The notes under the pieces are model-generated. The model saw nothing but the letters and a program-made list of their open reading frames with translations. It had not been told where the DNA came from and did not search any database. The position numbers and the translations under genes were made by a program. A stretch of DNA of 61,832 bases from Rhodocyclaceae bacterium (GTDB taxonomy: Bacteria; Pseudomonadota; Gammaproteobacteria; Burkholderiales; Rhodocyclaceae). Shown here piece after piece: positions 15,960 through 24,203 of this stretch (position 1 is its first letter; every line of letters starts with the position of its first letter). Location: contig JAGRGB010000024.1 in NCBI GenBank assembly GCA_020445745.1, positions 1 through 61,832 of the forward strand. The letters run 5' to 3'.

Positions 15960-17465
15960 CTAGAACCGCGCGTCTATCGTCTCGATCTCCCAGCCGCCGT
16001 GCTTCTCGTCGCGCACCGCGAACAGGATCCTGTTGCCGTCGGTGCGCACATTGACCAGCCCGTAGATCAGCCGGTGCTGGGTGCGCGAGCCGATCAGCCC
16101 GCGCTTGCCGCTGAAGCCCGAGCGAGGGCCGCTGGCCGTTCCCGAATAGTGGATCTCGGCCTTGCCGTCGTCCTTGTCGATGGCGAGCCCAGCGGCCGGC
16201 AACGGGAAGTCGGCATGGCTCGCCATGGTCAGCCTGGAAACCTTGCCGAGGGCGATGCTGCGGGCGATCTCGGTGCAGTACAGGAGCGGCGTGCGCATCG
16301 CCAGGCCGTCGTCGGCCAGGGTCTTGTGGCCGGTGACGGCATAGGCGGCGAGCGCGCTGGGGCGGGGATGCGAGTGGCTCTCGTTGTCGCCCGAGGACAC
16401 GATCGTCGCGGTCGCGTTCATCCGCTGCAGGAACCTGTAGGAGATCCTGTCGCTGCCGTGATGGCAGGCCTTGGCGACGTCGCAGCGAAAACGGCTGGTG
16501 TTCTCGCCCCAGCGCTCGAGCAACTCGGCATGGGCCTTGTCGTTGAGATCGCCGGTCAGCAGGATCCGGCTGTCGCCGTAGTCGAGGCGCAGCACCAAGC
16601 TGTGGCCATTGGTGTTGTAGTCGTCGCGACCGAAGTCGGTCAGCGCCGGTGCACCGCCCACCGTCTTCTCGACCGGTCCCAGGACGCGGATCGTGACCGC
16701 GCCGTCCCGCGGGCTGAAGCCCGGCACGCAGCCGGCGTCGTTCGCGATGTCGCTGAGCCGCCCCACCTCCGGGACATGGGTGGATACCAGCGACAGGAAA
16801 TCACCCCACTCCCCCTGCGGCGTGAAGCCGTCGGCGCCGCCCAGCACGTGGGCGAGGTGCGACTTGTCGCCGAGCAGCCGCGTCAGGCAGCCGCCGCTCT
16901 CCGGACCGAGCCAGCGCCCGTTGCCGCCCAGGTCCCGCCACCACGACACACCGGCGTGGAAGAACGCGTCCACCCGTGTCGAGCTGGTGTCCAGTTCGGC
17001 GGCGTTGCGCGGGCTGCCGCGGTCGAGCAGATCCCCCAGGCCGCCGTAGTGATCGGCATCGCAATGGGAGGCGATCATGCAGTCGAGATGAATTTCGTCG
17101 AGCCCGTAGTCCGAATGGAACTTCCAGTCGACGAAGTCGGCGGCGTTCTTGCCGGTCGGCTGGTATTTCCGGGTCCAGCCGCCGTCGATCAGCACGTGCT
17201 TGCGCTCCGGCGTGACGATCAGCGTGCCGTCGCCCTGGCCGACGTCGATGAAGTAGAGTTCGAGCAGCGGTCGGCCGCCCAGTGCGTCGTTGTCGATCCA
17301 GCGCTCGGCGGAACGCGAGCGCACGTGCACGCGCGTGCGTTGCGGCCCGCGGTGCAGCACGCGCACCGAGTCGCCCCACAGCGCCACGCCGCGCTCGGCG
17401 TCGCCCGCTTCGTCCATGAACATCCGCGCGGTCTCGGTGCTGACGTAATCGATCTCGGCCATCAC
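15960..17465 (-). CDS. ComEC/Rec2-type metallo-beta-lactamase-fold hydrolase
   Basis: A 501-residue soluble protein with the MBL fold of the ComEC/Rec2 branch. Motifs are YFIDVGQGDGTLIV, then HVLIDGGWTRKY, the metal site ASHCDADHYGGL (S-H-C-D-A-D-H), and later LVLRLDYGDSRILLTGDLN, CHHGSDR and IVSSGDNESHSHPRP. There are no membrane helices, so it is not the ComEC DNA channel itself. It probably cleaves a phosphodiester. Stand-alone enzymes of this type accompany STAND NTPases in some defence systems (type I AVAST carries an MBL-fold component). It lies convergent to the TIR-NACHT gene and downstream of the second TIR gene on the same strand. Exact substrate unknown. Confidence 0.85.
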   Translation of the reverse strand: MMAEIDYVSTETARMFMDEAGDAERGVALWGDSVRVLHRGPQRTRVHVRSRSAERWIDNDALGGRPLLELYFIDVGQGDGTLIVTPERKHVLIDGGWTRKYQPTGKNAADFVDWKFHSDYGLDEIHLDCMIASHCDADHYGGLGDLLDRGSPRNAAELDTSSTRVDAFFHAGVSWWRDLGGNGRWLGPESGGCLTRLLGDKSHLAHVLGGADGFTPQGEWGDFLSLVSTHVPEVGRLSDIANDAGCVPGFSPRDGAVTIRVLGPVEKTVGGAPALTDFGRDDYNTNGHSLVLRLDYGDSRILLTGDLNDKAHAELLERWGENTSRFRCDVAKACHHGSDRISYRFLQRMNATATIVSSGDNESHSHPRPSALAAYAVTGHKTLADDGLAMRTPLLYCTEIARSIALGKVSRLTMASHADFPLPAAGLAIDKDDGKAEIHYSGTASGPRSGFSGKRGLIGSRTQHRLIYGLVNVRTDGNRILFAVRDEKHGGWEIETIDARF

Positions 17466-17760
17466 GGCTCCTCCCCCGGTGGCGCCGGGCGGCTTTCGTC
17501 CGCCGGCAATCGCAGGGCAATGACATGTCGGCTGTCGGGGGCGTTGCCGCCCGCTCCCATTACAGGCTGTCGGCAGCGCCGGATCAAATCGAATCGCCCG
17601 CGGCCGGGCTTCGCCATGCCGCGGTGATCGCCGAAAGGTGCGCGGGCGGCCCGCTGGACGGCACCGATCGGGATCGCCCGTCGGGTACCGGCGCGATGCC
17701 GGCCGGCCGGCCCCAGCGCCTGGGTCGTCCCGCGTCCGGCCGGCGACCCGACCGTCCCCG

Positions 17761-18693
17761 CTAGCGGATCTGCTCGCGCCAGTTCAGCAGCCGCTGGACG
17801 GCCTGCCGCCGTGTCTGCCGGTCGTCGGAGAACAAGTCCACGGCATCCGCCTCCGACGCGCGCAGGCAACTGCGTGAAACCAGTATCGTCTGGTCGAGCG
17901 CCGACCGCGGCGACCAGGAGAACCAGCCGGTGGCGCGGTCGCGCTGCTCCGGGTCGAAGCTCAGCGAACCGACGCCGAAATGCTCCGAGACGACCGCTTC
18001 GCGGGGATGGATGCCCTGCCACGAATAGGTCAGCGTGTGGGTGGCCGGATCGAATCGAGAGCTGGTGGACCAGAACTGGGCGCGAAGCTCGCCGTCGGGA
18101 TCCCAGGCACGACCATTCACGATGTCGAGCGTGCCCGCGGCCCGGTGCCGCAGCTCGAACAGCGAGATCACCGATTTCTCGTCGCGGTTCACCACCGCGT
18201 CGGCCCACAGCCCGGCGACCAGTCGCGTCGGGTCGCCCTCCTCGAGTTCGCGCACGGCGCGGTCGATGGCCGTCCGAATCTCGCCCGCGGCGCGCCGGAT
18301 GCTGGCTTCGTCGGACCGGTTGAACGATGCGAATCCGATACCCAGGTAGTCGCTCGGTATCTTGATGTCGACACCCGCCTCGACCACCAGGAACACGCGC
18401 TGCGGGGACAACACACCGGCGAACAATCCGGCCTCGTAGACCACGTTGTCCCGCGTCGCCCAGCGCTGCCGGCCACGCTCCTTGTGCATCACGTCGGCAG
18501 CCCAGACGAATACCGCGAAGTCCACCTCATGGGTCATGCGCCACAGTTCGTCCAGGGTATTGCGCGCCAGGCCGAAGTTGCCGTGCCAGGGCACGGTGGC
18601 GAAACCCATGCCGCCCAGCTCGGTCTCGAGCGCGCGCATGTACTCCGCGACCTCGGTGGACGAGCCCAGAAAGACGCGCGGCGTCCCGTTCAT
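17761..18693 (-). CDS. TIR-domain protein with beta-rich C-terminal domain
   Basis: Residues about 1-140 are a TIR domain of the predicted nucleotide-binding type seen in TIR-STING and PycTIR effectors: PRVFLGSSTEVAEYMRALE, PWHGNFGLARNTLDELWRM, DFAVFVWAADV, RDNVVYEAGLFAGVLSPQRVFLV. The remaining 150-170 residues alternate short strands with many Gly, Trp and Phe (HRAAGTLDIVNGRAWDPDGEL, GVGSLSFDPEQRDRATGWF), suggesting a calycin-like or Cap15-like beta barrel that could bind a signal. That fold is inference. I prefer the ATG at 18693 since MNGTPRVFLGSS places the domain at the N terminus; 18723 and 18744 are alternatives. An N-terminal TIR and a ligand domain suggest an NAD-depleting defence effector, but no nucleotide cyclase gene is near. 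Confidence 0.8.
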   Translation of the reverse strand: MNGTPRVFLGSSTEVAEYMRALETELGGMGFATVPWHGNFGLARNTLDELWRMTHEVDFAVFVWAADVMHKERGRQRWATRDNVVYEAGLFAGVLSPQRVFLVVEAGVDIKIPSDYLGIGFASFNRSDEASIRRAAGEIRTAIDRAVRELEEGDPTRLVAGLWADAVVNRDEKSVISLFELRHRAAGTLDIVNGRAWDPDGELRAQFWSTSSRFDPATHTLTYSWQGIHPREAVVSEHFGVGSLSFDPEQRDRATGWFSWSPRSALDQTILVSRSCLRASEADAVDLFSDDRQTRRQAVQRLLNWREQIR

Positions 18694-18750
18694 CGGTCGC
18701 TGCTCGTCACGGAACCGCGGCATCGGAGCGGTCCGGCGCCGCACTCGACA

Positions 18751-19566
18751 TCATGCATGCTGCATCATCGCCATCACCGGCGCGATGTCCGGCATCACGC
18801 CTCGCCACAGGCGGAATGATTCGGCCGCCTGGGCCACCAGCATGCCGAGGCCGTCGCAACACAGCGCCGCGCCCTGCGCGCTGGCGTCCGCGAGGAATCG
18901 CGTCGTGCCCTTGCCGTAGACCATGTCGTAGGCGAGGGAGCCGGCCGCGAACACACCGGACGGCAATGGCAGGCCCTGGTCCGACAGGCTGGCCGAGGTG
19001 GCGTTGATGACGATGTCGAACTCGTGCTTGCCGAGCATGCCGAAGCCACCGGCATGCAGGCCGGCGCGCACGCCGTACGGCGCGATCAGCTCGACCGCGC
19101 GCTCCGGCGTGCGGTTGGCTATGATCAGTGACGAGGCGCCGGCCTCGAGCAGCGGCAGGACGACGCCGCGGGCGGCACCGCCGGCGCCGAGCACCAGCAC
19201 CCGGCGGCCGTCGATGTCGACGCCGAGCCGGTCGCGGATGTCCGTGACCAGGCCGACACCGTCGGTGTTGTCGCCGAAGATGCCGTCGTCGTCGAACTTC
19301 AGGGTGTTCACCGCGCGCGCCATTCGCGCCCGCTCGCTGTGCCGGTCGGCGAGTTCGAGGGCCGCCACCTTGAACGGCACGGTCACGTTGACGCCCTTGC
19401 CACCGGCCCGACGGAAGGCCTGGACGGCGTCGGCAAATCCGTCGGCGGGCGCGAGAATGGCCTCGTAGCGGATGTCCTGGCCGCACTGGCGGGCGAATTC
19501 GGCATGCAGCCGCGGCGACAGGCTATGGGCGATGGGGTTGCCGATGACGGCGTAGCGGTCGGTCAT
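18751..19566 (-). CDS. aroE: Shikimate dehydrogenase (NADP)
   Basis: AroE (271 residues) reduces 3-dehydroshikimate to shikimate in aromatic amino acid synthesis. Shikimate-binding serines lie in GNPIAHSLSPRLH, the catalytic pair is K66 (NVTVPFK) and D102 (DNTDGVG), and the NADP site is VLGAGGAARGV followed by IANRTPERA. Length and start are normal. It is a core gene and marks the right edge of the defence-like segment. The TIR gene starts within 60 bases of its stop on the same strand, so read-through transcription into the TIR and MBL genes is possible. Confidence 0.97.
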   Translation of the reverse strand: MTDRYAVIGNPIAHSLSPRLHAEFARQCGQDIRYEAILAPADGFADAVQAFRRAGGKGVNVTVPFKVAALELADRHSERARMARAVNTLKFDDDGIFGDNTDGVGLVTDIRDRLGVDIDGRRVLVLGAGGAARGVVLPLLEAGASSLIIANRTPERAVELIAPYGVRAGLHAGGFGMLGKHEFDIVINATSASLSDQGLPLPSGVFAAGSLAYDMVYGKGTTRFLADASAQGAALCCDGLGMLVAQAAESFRLWRGVMPDIAPVMAMMQHA

Positions 19567-19977
19567 GGTATGTCCTGTGGGTACTCGACGGGCGGCACAC
19601 GACGCCCCGGCATCGAATTTTAGCCCGCATCGGCACTGTTCACACGGGACGCCCCCCCTGTCGCTGCGCGACCTATCGGGGTGACCGCGAACGGCCAGCC
19701 GGTTCGTCGCGCGCCAAGCTGCGCTTCGCGCCCCCCATCGCCACCGAGGGAGGGTGAACGCTCCCCTCGGCCGGCCGGGTGACGGCGCGCACTGGACCCG
19801 CTATGCCAGCCCACGGCGCGCGCCCGGCCGCAGGCGCCCCGACACACGACGAGCCTGAGGAGCAGGCGCCGTTTGCTGTACATTGGCGGGGATGTACCGC
19901 GCCCGTGACACCTTCGCCCCCCCTCCCCTGACCCTCGGGCCCCCGCCGCGGCGGAGGGCTCGCTGCGGTTCGTCGCG
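19567..19977. other. Intergenic region between aroE and the DUF1178 gene
   Basis: Divergent upstream region of about 410 bases. I see no gene with family features and no convincing promoter motif by eye. Confidence 0.5.
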
Positions 19978-20400
19978 ATGATCGTAATCGACGTGCAATG
20001 CGAGCACGGGCACCGTTTCGAAGGCTGGTTCGCCTCGGGCGGCGAGTTCGAGCGCCAGCGCGGACACGGCCTGGTGGCCTGTCCGGCGTGTGGCAGCACC
20101 CAGGTGAACCGCCGCCCGTCGGCCGCTTATCTGCGCGCCCCGCGCCAGCAGCCGGACGGCTCGGCAAAGCCGCCGTCGGCCCGGATGCTGGCGGCGCAGC
20201 TTGCCGCCAGCCTGCGCGCGATGGCGGCCGCTGCCCACGACGTCGGCAATCAGTTCCCGGACGAGGCGCGCAGGATCCACTACGGCGAATCCGAGCACCG
20301 CAGCGTGCGCGGGCAAGCAAGCCGCGACGAGATCGAATCCCTGCTCGACGAAGGCATCGGAGTGCTGCCGGTCCCCCCCGCGAAGGACGATCTGCATTGA
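19978..20400 (+). CDS. DUF1178 family protein
   Basis: A 140-residue protein of the DUF1178 family, function unknown. It begins MIVIDVQCEHGHRFEGWFAS and has a zinc-ribbon-like CPACGS further on (C-x14-H and C-x2-C pairs), then a charged helix and the family ending EESLLDEGI-like (RDEIESLLDEGIGVLPVP). The start fits the family exactly. It is convergent with the phosphatase gene to the right. A zinc-binding role is inferred from the cysteines only. Confidence 0.92.
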   Translation: MIVIDVQCEHGHRFEGWFASGGEFERQRGHGLVACPACGSTQVNRRPSAAYLRAPRQQPDGSAKPPSARMLAAQLAASLRAMAAAAHDVGNQFPDEARRIHYGESEHRSVRGQASRDEIESLLDEGIGVLPVPPAKDDLH

Positions 20401-20513
20401 AGTTGACGATCACCGCCCCTCGGCCGGCGGCGATGGGCGGAGCGTGACCTCGCGCGTCAGCTCGCCATCGGTCGGCGACGCCGGCTGGCAACGGGCGGCG
20501 CCCCGGAGCGCCC

Positions 20514-21701
20514 TCAGGCGGCGCCGGCCACCAGCAGCGGCACGCCCATCTCCTCACGAGACAGGCCGCCGTGCACGGCCACCAGACGATGCACCTCGTG
20601 CGGCGCGGCGGCGTCCACGATCGTGCCGGCGCCGCGCGGCAGCAGCAACAGGTCGCCGAGCCGGATCGCCAGGTCCCGGTGGGGTCGCCCGGGCCCCAGC
20701 AGGCCCGCTTCCAGCACCTCTTCGGCGCTCATCACGTCGATCTGCTGCGGCCAGCGCGCCGCGATGGCGTCGCGGAACGCCTGCTCGCTTCCCGGCTTCA
20801 GCGCGCAGAAGGCGGCCCGCCGTTCCCCCCACAGCGGCAACGCCAGCATCGAGGCGATGGCGGGCTCGGCGCCCAGGCAGATCATCTGGTCCTCGGGCGC
20901 GTCGATCAGGCCATGATCGGCGGTCGCCAGCAGGATCGCGTTGCCGGTCCGGCAACAGGCGTCGAGCCGTGCGAAGCAGTCGTCGAGCCGCGTGAACACC
21001 GCCGCCAGGTCCTCCGAAGCCATGCCGTAATCGTGGGCAGCGCCGTCGAAATGCGGGAAATAGAGATAGACGAGACCCCGCGGGCCGAGCCGCTCGAGGG
21101 CGAAGTCGAGCAGTTCGGGCACCTCGTCCATCGACGAATAGCCGGCCACCGCGGCGCCCCGGCTGTGCAATTGGCTGAAGTCGGAGTAAGCCAGCCTGGC
21201 GGGGCTGACGATGAAGGCGATGCAACCGAGACGCTGGTACAGCGACGCATACGGAAACAGGCGCTGCAGGCGCAGGAGATGGCGCAACGGCTTGCCCGTG
21301 TCCTGATAGATCATCGGCAGCGGCTCGAACAGACCGACCCGACCATGTCCCCGGCAGACCCAGCCGTTGAGGCCATGCTCGGCGGGCGACAGACCGGTCA
21401 TCACCGTCGTCACCGCCGCTGCGGTGGTCGACGGAAACACCGACGTCAGGCCCGCGCGGCGGGCGGCCAGCATCGCCGACCCCGGGCCGCGCTGGCGCAG
21501 GTAACGATCGCCGAGGCCGTCGAACAGCGCCAGCACCAGCCGCTGGCCGCCTCCGACCGGCACGCCCGGGGGCACCGCTGCGGGACCGTCGCCAGGCTTC
21601 GACCGCAGCCGCGCCCTGATCCACTGGACCAGATCGAGGATGCTGCCCCCGCCGTAGGCCGGCAGCACGTGGTCCGGCCGAGGAATCGCCACGTCGTTCA
21701 T
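20514..21701 (-). CDS. Alkaline-phosphatase-superfamily phosphodiesterase/nucleotide pyrophosphatase
   Basis: A 395-residue metal-dependent hydrolase of the alkaline phosphatase superfamily. Metal and nucleophile motifs appear in order: LALFDGLGD (D61), FPSTTAAAVTTVMTG with nucleophile candidate T92, then HFDGAAHDYG, LLATADHG and LVAVHGGLSREEMGVPLLV. No signal peptide is evident, so it is probably cytoplasmic. The substrate cannot be read from the sequence; homologues hydrolyse phosphodiesters or pyrophosphates. It starts 21 bases beyond the tRNA-Gly terminator U-tract and has no operon partner. Confidence 0.85.
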   Translation of the reverse strand: MNDVAIPRPDHVLPAYGGGSILDLVQWIRARLRSKPGDGPAAVPPGVPVGGGQRLVLALFDGLGDRYLRQRGPGSAMLAARRAGLTSVFPSTTAAAVTTVMTGLSPAEHGLNGWVCRGHGRVGLFEPLPMIYQDTGKPLRHLLRLQRLFPYASLYQRLGCIAFIVSPARLAYSDFSQLHSRGAAVAGYSSMDEVPELLDFALERLGPRGLVYLYFPHFDGAAHDYGMASEDLAAVFTRLDDCFARLDACCRTGNAILLATADHGLIDAPEDQMICLGAEPAIASMLALPLWGERRAAFCALKPGSEQAFRDAIAARWPQQIDVMSAEEVLEAGLLGPGRPHRDLAIRLGDLLLLPRGAGTIVDAAAPHEVHRLVAVHGGLSREEMGVPLLVAGAA

Positions 21702-21721
21702 GTCCCTTCGCAGCGTAAACC

Positions 21722-21756
21722 AAAAAAGGGAGGTGCATCCGCTGGATGCGCCTCCC
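21722..21756 (-). terminator. Intrinsic terminator of tRNA-Gly
   Basis: On the minus strand GGGAGGCGCATCC, loop AGC, GGATGCACCTCCC and then TTTTTT form a 13-bp hairpin with one G-T pair and a U-tract, 10 bases beyond the tRNA 3' end. This is the clearest Rho-independent terminator in the window. Confidence 0.92.
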
Positions 21757-21765
21757 CGACATTTC

Positions 21766-21841
21766 TGGAGCGGGAAACGAGTCTCGAACTCGCGACCTCA
21801 ACCTTGGCAAGGTTGCGCTCTACCAACTGAGCTATTCCCGC
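21766..21841 (-). tRNA. tRNA-Gly (anticodon GCC)
   Basis: A 76-nt gene reading GCGGGAATAGCTCAGTTGGT at its 5' end, anticodon stem AACCT/AGGTT with loop TTGCCAA (anticodon GCC, complement of 21806-21808), T-arm with GTTCGAGAC, acceptor 3' half TCCCGC and encoded CCA. It is followed by a strong terminator. Confidence 0.97.
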
Positions 21842-22159
21842 ATCGCGCCACCCGGCCGCTCGGCCACCCGGGACCGCCACCGCCAGCGCGGCGCGAATGA
21901 TGCCGCTTTTCGTTGCCGGGTGCAAGCCGCTGCGCGCATCCCGTCGTGGCGCGCGCCGGCCACCTTCGATCGACCCCAGCCGCGCGGCCGCATGGGCAGG
22001 TTCATCGCAACGTATTCGTGTTTCCTGCAACGCTTTCCACGATTCTCGCGTAAAGCCCGACCTGCGCTCGTCCGTTGACGACACGAGAGATCCGGGGCGG
22101 CGGGCCGCTGCCGTGCATGGATCACCCGGCAACCGAAATCTTCGACGGAGAGGCGTCCC
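21842..22159. other. Divergent upstream region of tRNA-Gly and the histidine kinase
   Basis: About 320 bases with no supported gene. It should hold the tRNA-Gly promoter on the minus strand and the kinase-operon promoter on the plus strand. CGACGGAGAGGCGTCCC just before 22160 serves as the kinase ribosome site. Confidence 0.5.
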
Positions 22160-23779
22160 ATGGCCTTACTTCAGTCCGCGTCGCGCGTCGTCGTCAGTTC
22201 GATCGTCGTCGCCATCGCGGCGACCTTGAGCATCCAGTGGCTCAGCCACTGGGCCGCCGACAGCGCACGGACCGAGCGCCACCTGATCGAGTTCCAGAGC
22301 GCGCTGAATGAGATGAACGCGATCGAATGGCGCGCGATCAGCTTGCACAGCTTCGACGAGGAGACCAGCGAAGCCTATAGCCGGGTGCGCGGCCGGGCGT
22401 CGCAACTGCTCGGTAGCATCAGCGCCGGCGGTTCCAATGCCGGCGGCGTGCTCGACAGCGGCTACCGGCATTACCTGGGCGTCCTCGATCGCGAGTTCTC
22501 GTTGATCGACCGGGGTCTCGTCGACCAGGCGATCGAGGTCGACGAGAACGAGGTCGATCCCGCCTTCGTGGAACTCTCCCAGGACATCGGCGAAGCCGCC
22601 ATCGCACGGCGCAGCGAGAGCGAACGGGTAGGCACGCTGGCGTCGTACGGCACCAGCATCTCGCTGCTTCTGGCCGCCGTCGTGATCGGCTGGATGTTCA
22701 CCCGTTTCACCGTGCTGCGCAAACGCCAGACGCGCCAGCTGGCGACCGCGATGGAAGATCTCCGGCAAACCCAGGCGCAGCTCGTGCAATCGGCGAAGCT
22801 CGCCGCGCTGGGGCAATTGATCGCGGGCATCGCCCACGAAATCAACTCGCCGCTCGGTGCGATCCGGGCAGCAGCCGGCAACGGCGACGCCGCGCTGCAC
22901 AGCAGCCTGCGCGATCTGCCGGAGCTGGCGGAATCCATTGACGCCCCGACCCGCAGACAGTTCTTCGCGATGGTCGACGATGCGCTGAAGCGCCCACCAC
23001 TGGTAACCTCGGCCGAACGCCGCCCGGTGATGCGTGCCCTGTCCCGCAAGCTAGAGGAAGCCGGCATCGCCAATGCCCGATCGATCGCCGACCTGCTGGT
23101 GGACATCGGCGTGCGGGCGCCATTCGATCGCGTGATGCCCTTGCTGCAACACCCGTCACGCGACCGGCTGCTCAAGCTCGCCTACGACCTCACCCGCCTC
23201 AACGAGAACAACCACACCATCCTCAGCGCGGTCGAGCGTGCCGCCAAGGTGGTCTTCGCGCTGAAGAACTACGCCCGCGTCGAGCACGACTCCGAAGTAC
23301 AGCGCTTCGACCTGCGCGCGACGATCGACACGGTACTGGAACTCTATCGCAACCAGATCAAGCAAGGCGTCGAACTGCGCTGCAATTTCGAGAACCTGCC
23401 TTCGCTCGAGGGCCACCCCGACGAACTCGTGCAGCTATGGACCAATCTCGTCAACAACGCGCTGCATGCCTTGCAGGGCAGCGGCCGGATCACGATCGAC
23501 GCGCTTCGTCGCGACGACGAGGTGGTGGTGAGCATCACCGACGACGGCCCAGGCATCCCCGAGGCGGTACGCAGCCGCATCTTCGAGCCGTTCTTCAGCA
23601 CCAAGCCGCGCGGCGAAGGCACCGGCCTCGGCCTGCACATCTGCCGTGAAGTGGTGGCCAGGCACGACGGTACGATCGAGGTGGACAGTCGGCCTGGCCA
23701 GACCACCTTCCGTGTCTGCCTGCCGGTGCCGGCATCGACTGCCGATGCCGGCGGCGCGCCGGTGGCGCTGGCGGCATGA
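22160..23779 (+). CDS. Membrane sensor histidine kinase
   Basis: A 539-residue kinase. Transmembrane helices lie near residues 8-28 and 163-185, enclosing a helical periplasmic domain of about 135 residues. After a coiled-coil (AMEDLRQTQAQLVQSAKLAA) comes the H box GQLIAGIAHEINSPLGAIRA with H226. Roughly 120 residues then separate the H box from the second half of the dimerisation helix (ENNHTILSAVERAAKVVFAL), an insertion also known from related kinases. The ATPase domain shows LVNNALHAL (N box), DDGPGIPEAVRSRIFEPFFSTKP and GTGLGLHI. It begins an operon with two response regulators and probably phosphorylates one or both. Confidence 0.94.
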   Translation: MALLQSASRVVVSSIVVAIAATLSIQWLSHWAADSARTERHLIEFQSALNEMNAIEWRAISLHSFDEETSEAYSRVRGRASQLLGSISAGGSNAGGVLDSGYRHYLGVLDREFSLIDRGLVDQAIEVDENEVDPAFVELSQDIGEAAIARRSESERVGTLASYGTSISLLLAAVVIGWMFTRFTVLRKRQTRQLATAMEDLRQTQAQLVQSAKLAALGQLIAGIAHEINSPLGAIRAAAGNGDAALHSSLRDLPELAESIDAPTRRQFFAMVDDALKRPPLVTSAERRPVMRALSRKLEEAGIANARSIADLLVDIGVRAPFDRVMPLLQHPSRDRLLKLAYDLTRLNENNHTILSAVERAAKVVFALKNYARVEHDSEVQRFDLRATIDTVLELYRNQIKQGVELRCNFENLPSLEGHPDELVQLWTNLVNNALHALQGSGRITIDALRRDDEVVVSITDDGPGIPEAVRSRIFEPFFSTKPRGEGTGLGLHICREVVARHDGTIEVDSRPGQTTFRVCLPVPASTADAGGAPVALAA

Positions 23780-23813
23780 ACGCGCAGCGAATGCCGCGAA
23801 CCGGAGCGCTCCG

Positions 23814-24203
23814 ATGAGCAGGTCAGCGATTCTCTGCGTCGATGACGAGATCGCCGTGCTGAGCAGCCTCAAGGAGCAGCTGAGGCGCCGCTTCGGCGAC
23901 CGCTACCTGTACGAGACCGCCGCCAGCGCCGAGGAAGCTTGGGCGCTGATCGACGAGTTGGCCGAAGACGGCATCGGCATCCTGATGATCATCTCCGACT
24001 GGTTGATGCCGGGCGTCAAGGGTGACGAGTTCCTCGCGCAGGTCCACGATGCCCACCCCACGGTGATGACCGTGATGCTCACCGGCCAGGTCGAACCCCT
24101 GGCGATCGAGCGCGCCCAGCGCGAGGCCAACCTGCTGGCCTGCATCCACAAGCCGTGGAACGAGGGCGAGTTGCTCGACCTGGTCGGGGCGTCGCTCGGA
24201 TGA
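23814..24203 (+). CDS. Single-domain response regulator
   Basis: A 129-residue receiver domain with nothing attached. The acidic pocket is CVDDE (10-12), the phosphoacceptor D62 is in IISDWLMPGVKGDEF, the conserved Thr is in TVMLTGQ and the Lys in CIHKPW (K113). The SDWLMPG/HKPWNE signature is that of the RpfG/VieB-like receivers often linked to c-di-GMP proteins. The stop overlaps the next start (ATGA at 24200-24203). It may compete for, or relay, phosphate from the upstream kinase. Confidence 0.93.
   Translation: MSRSAILCVDDEIAVLSSLKEQLRRRFGDRYLYETAASAEEAWALIDELAEDGIGILMIISDWLMPGVKGDEFLAQVHDAHPTVMTVMLTGQVEPLAIERAQREANLLACIHKPWNEGELLDLVGASLG

Noticed and set aside
15480-17627. A rightward open frame of about 700 codons over the MBL gene
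   Set aside because: It begins inside the TIR-NACHT gene in another frame and lies opposite a well-supported MBL protein.
12611-18744. A complete CBASS or Thoeris system
   Set aside because: No CD-NTase, SAVED/STING partner, ThsA or cyclase gene is visible; only effector-like and sensor-like genes are present.
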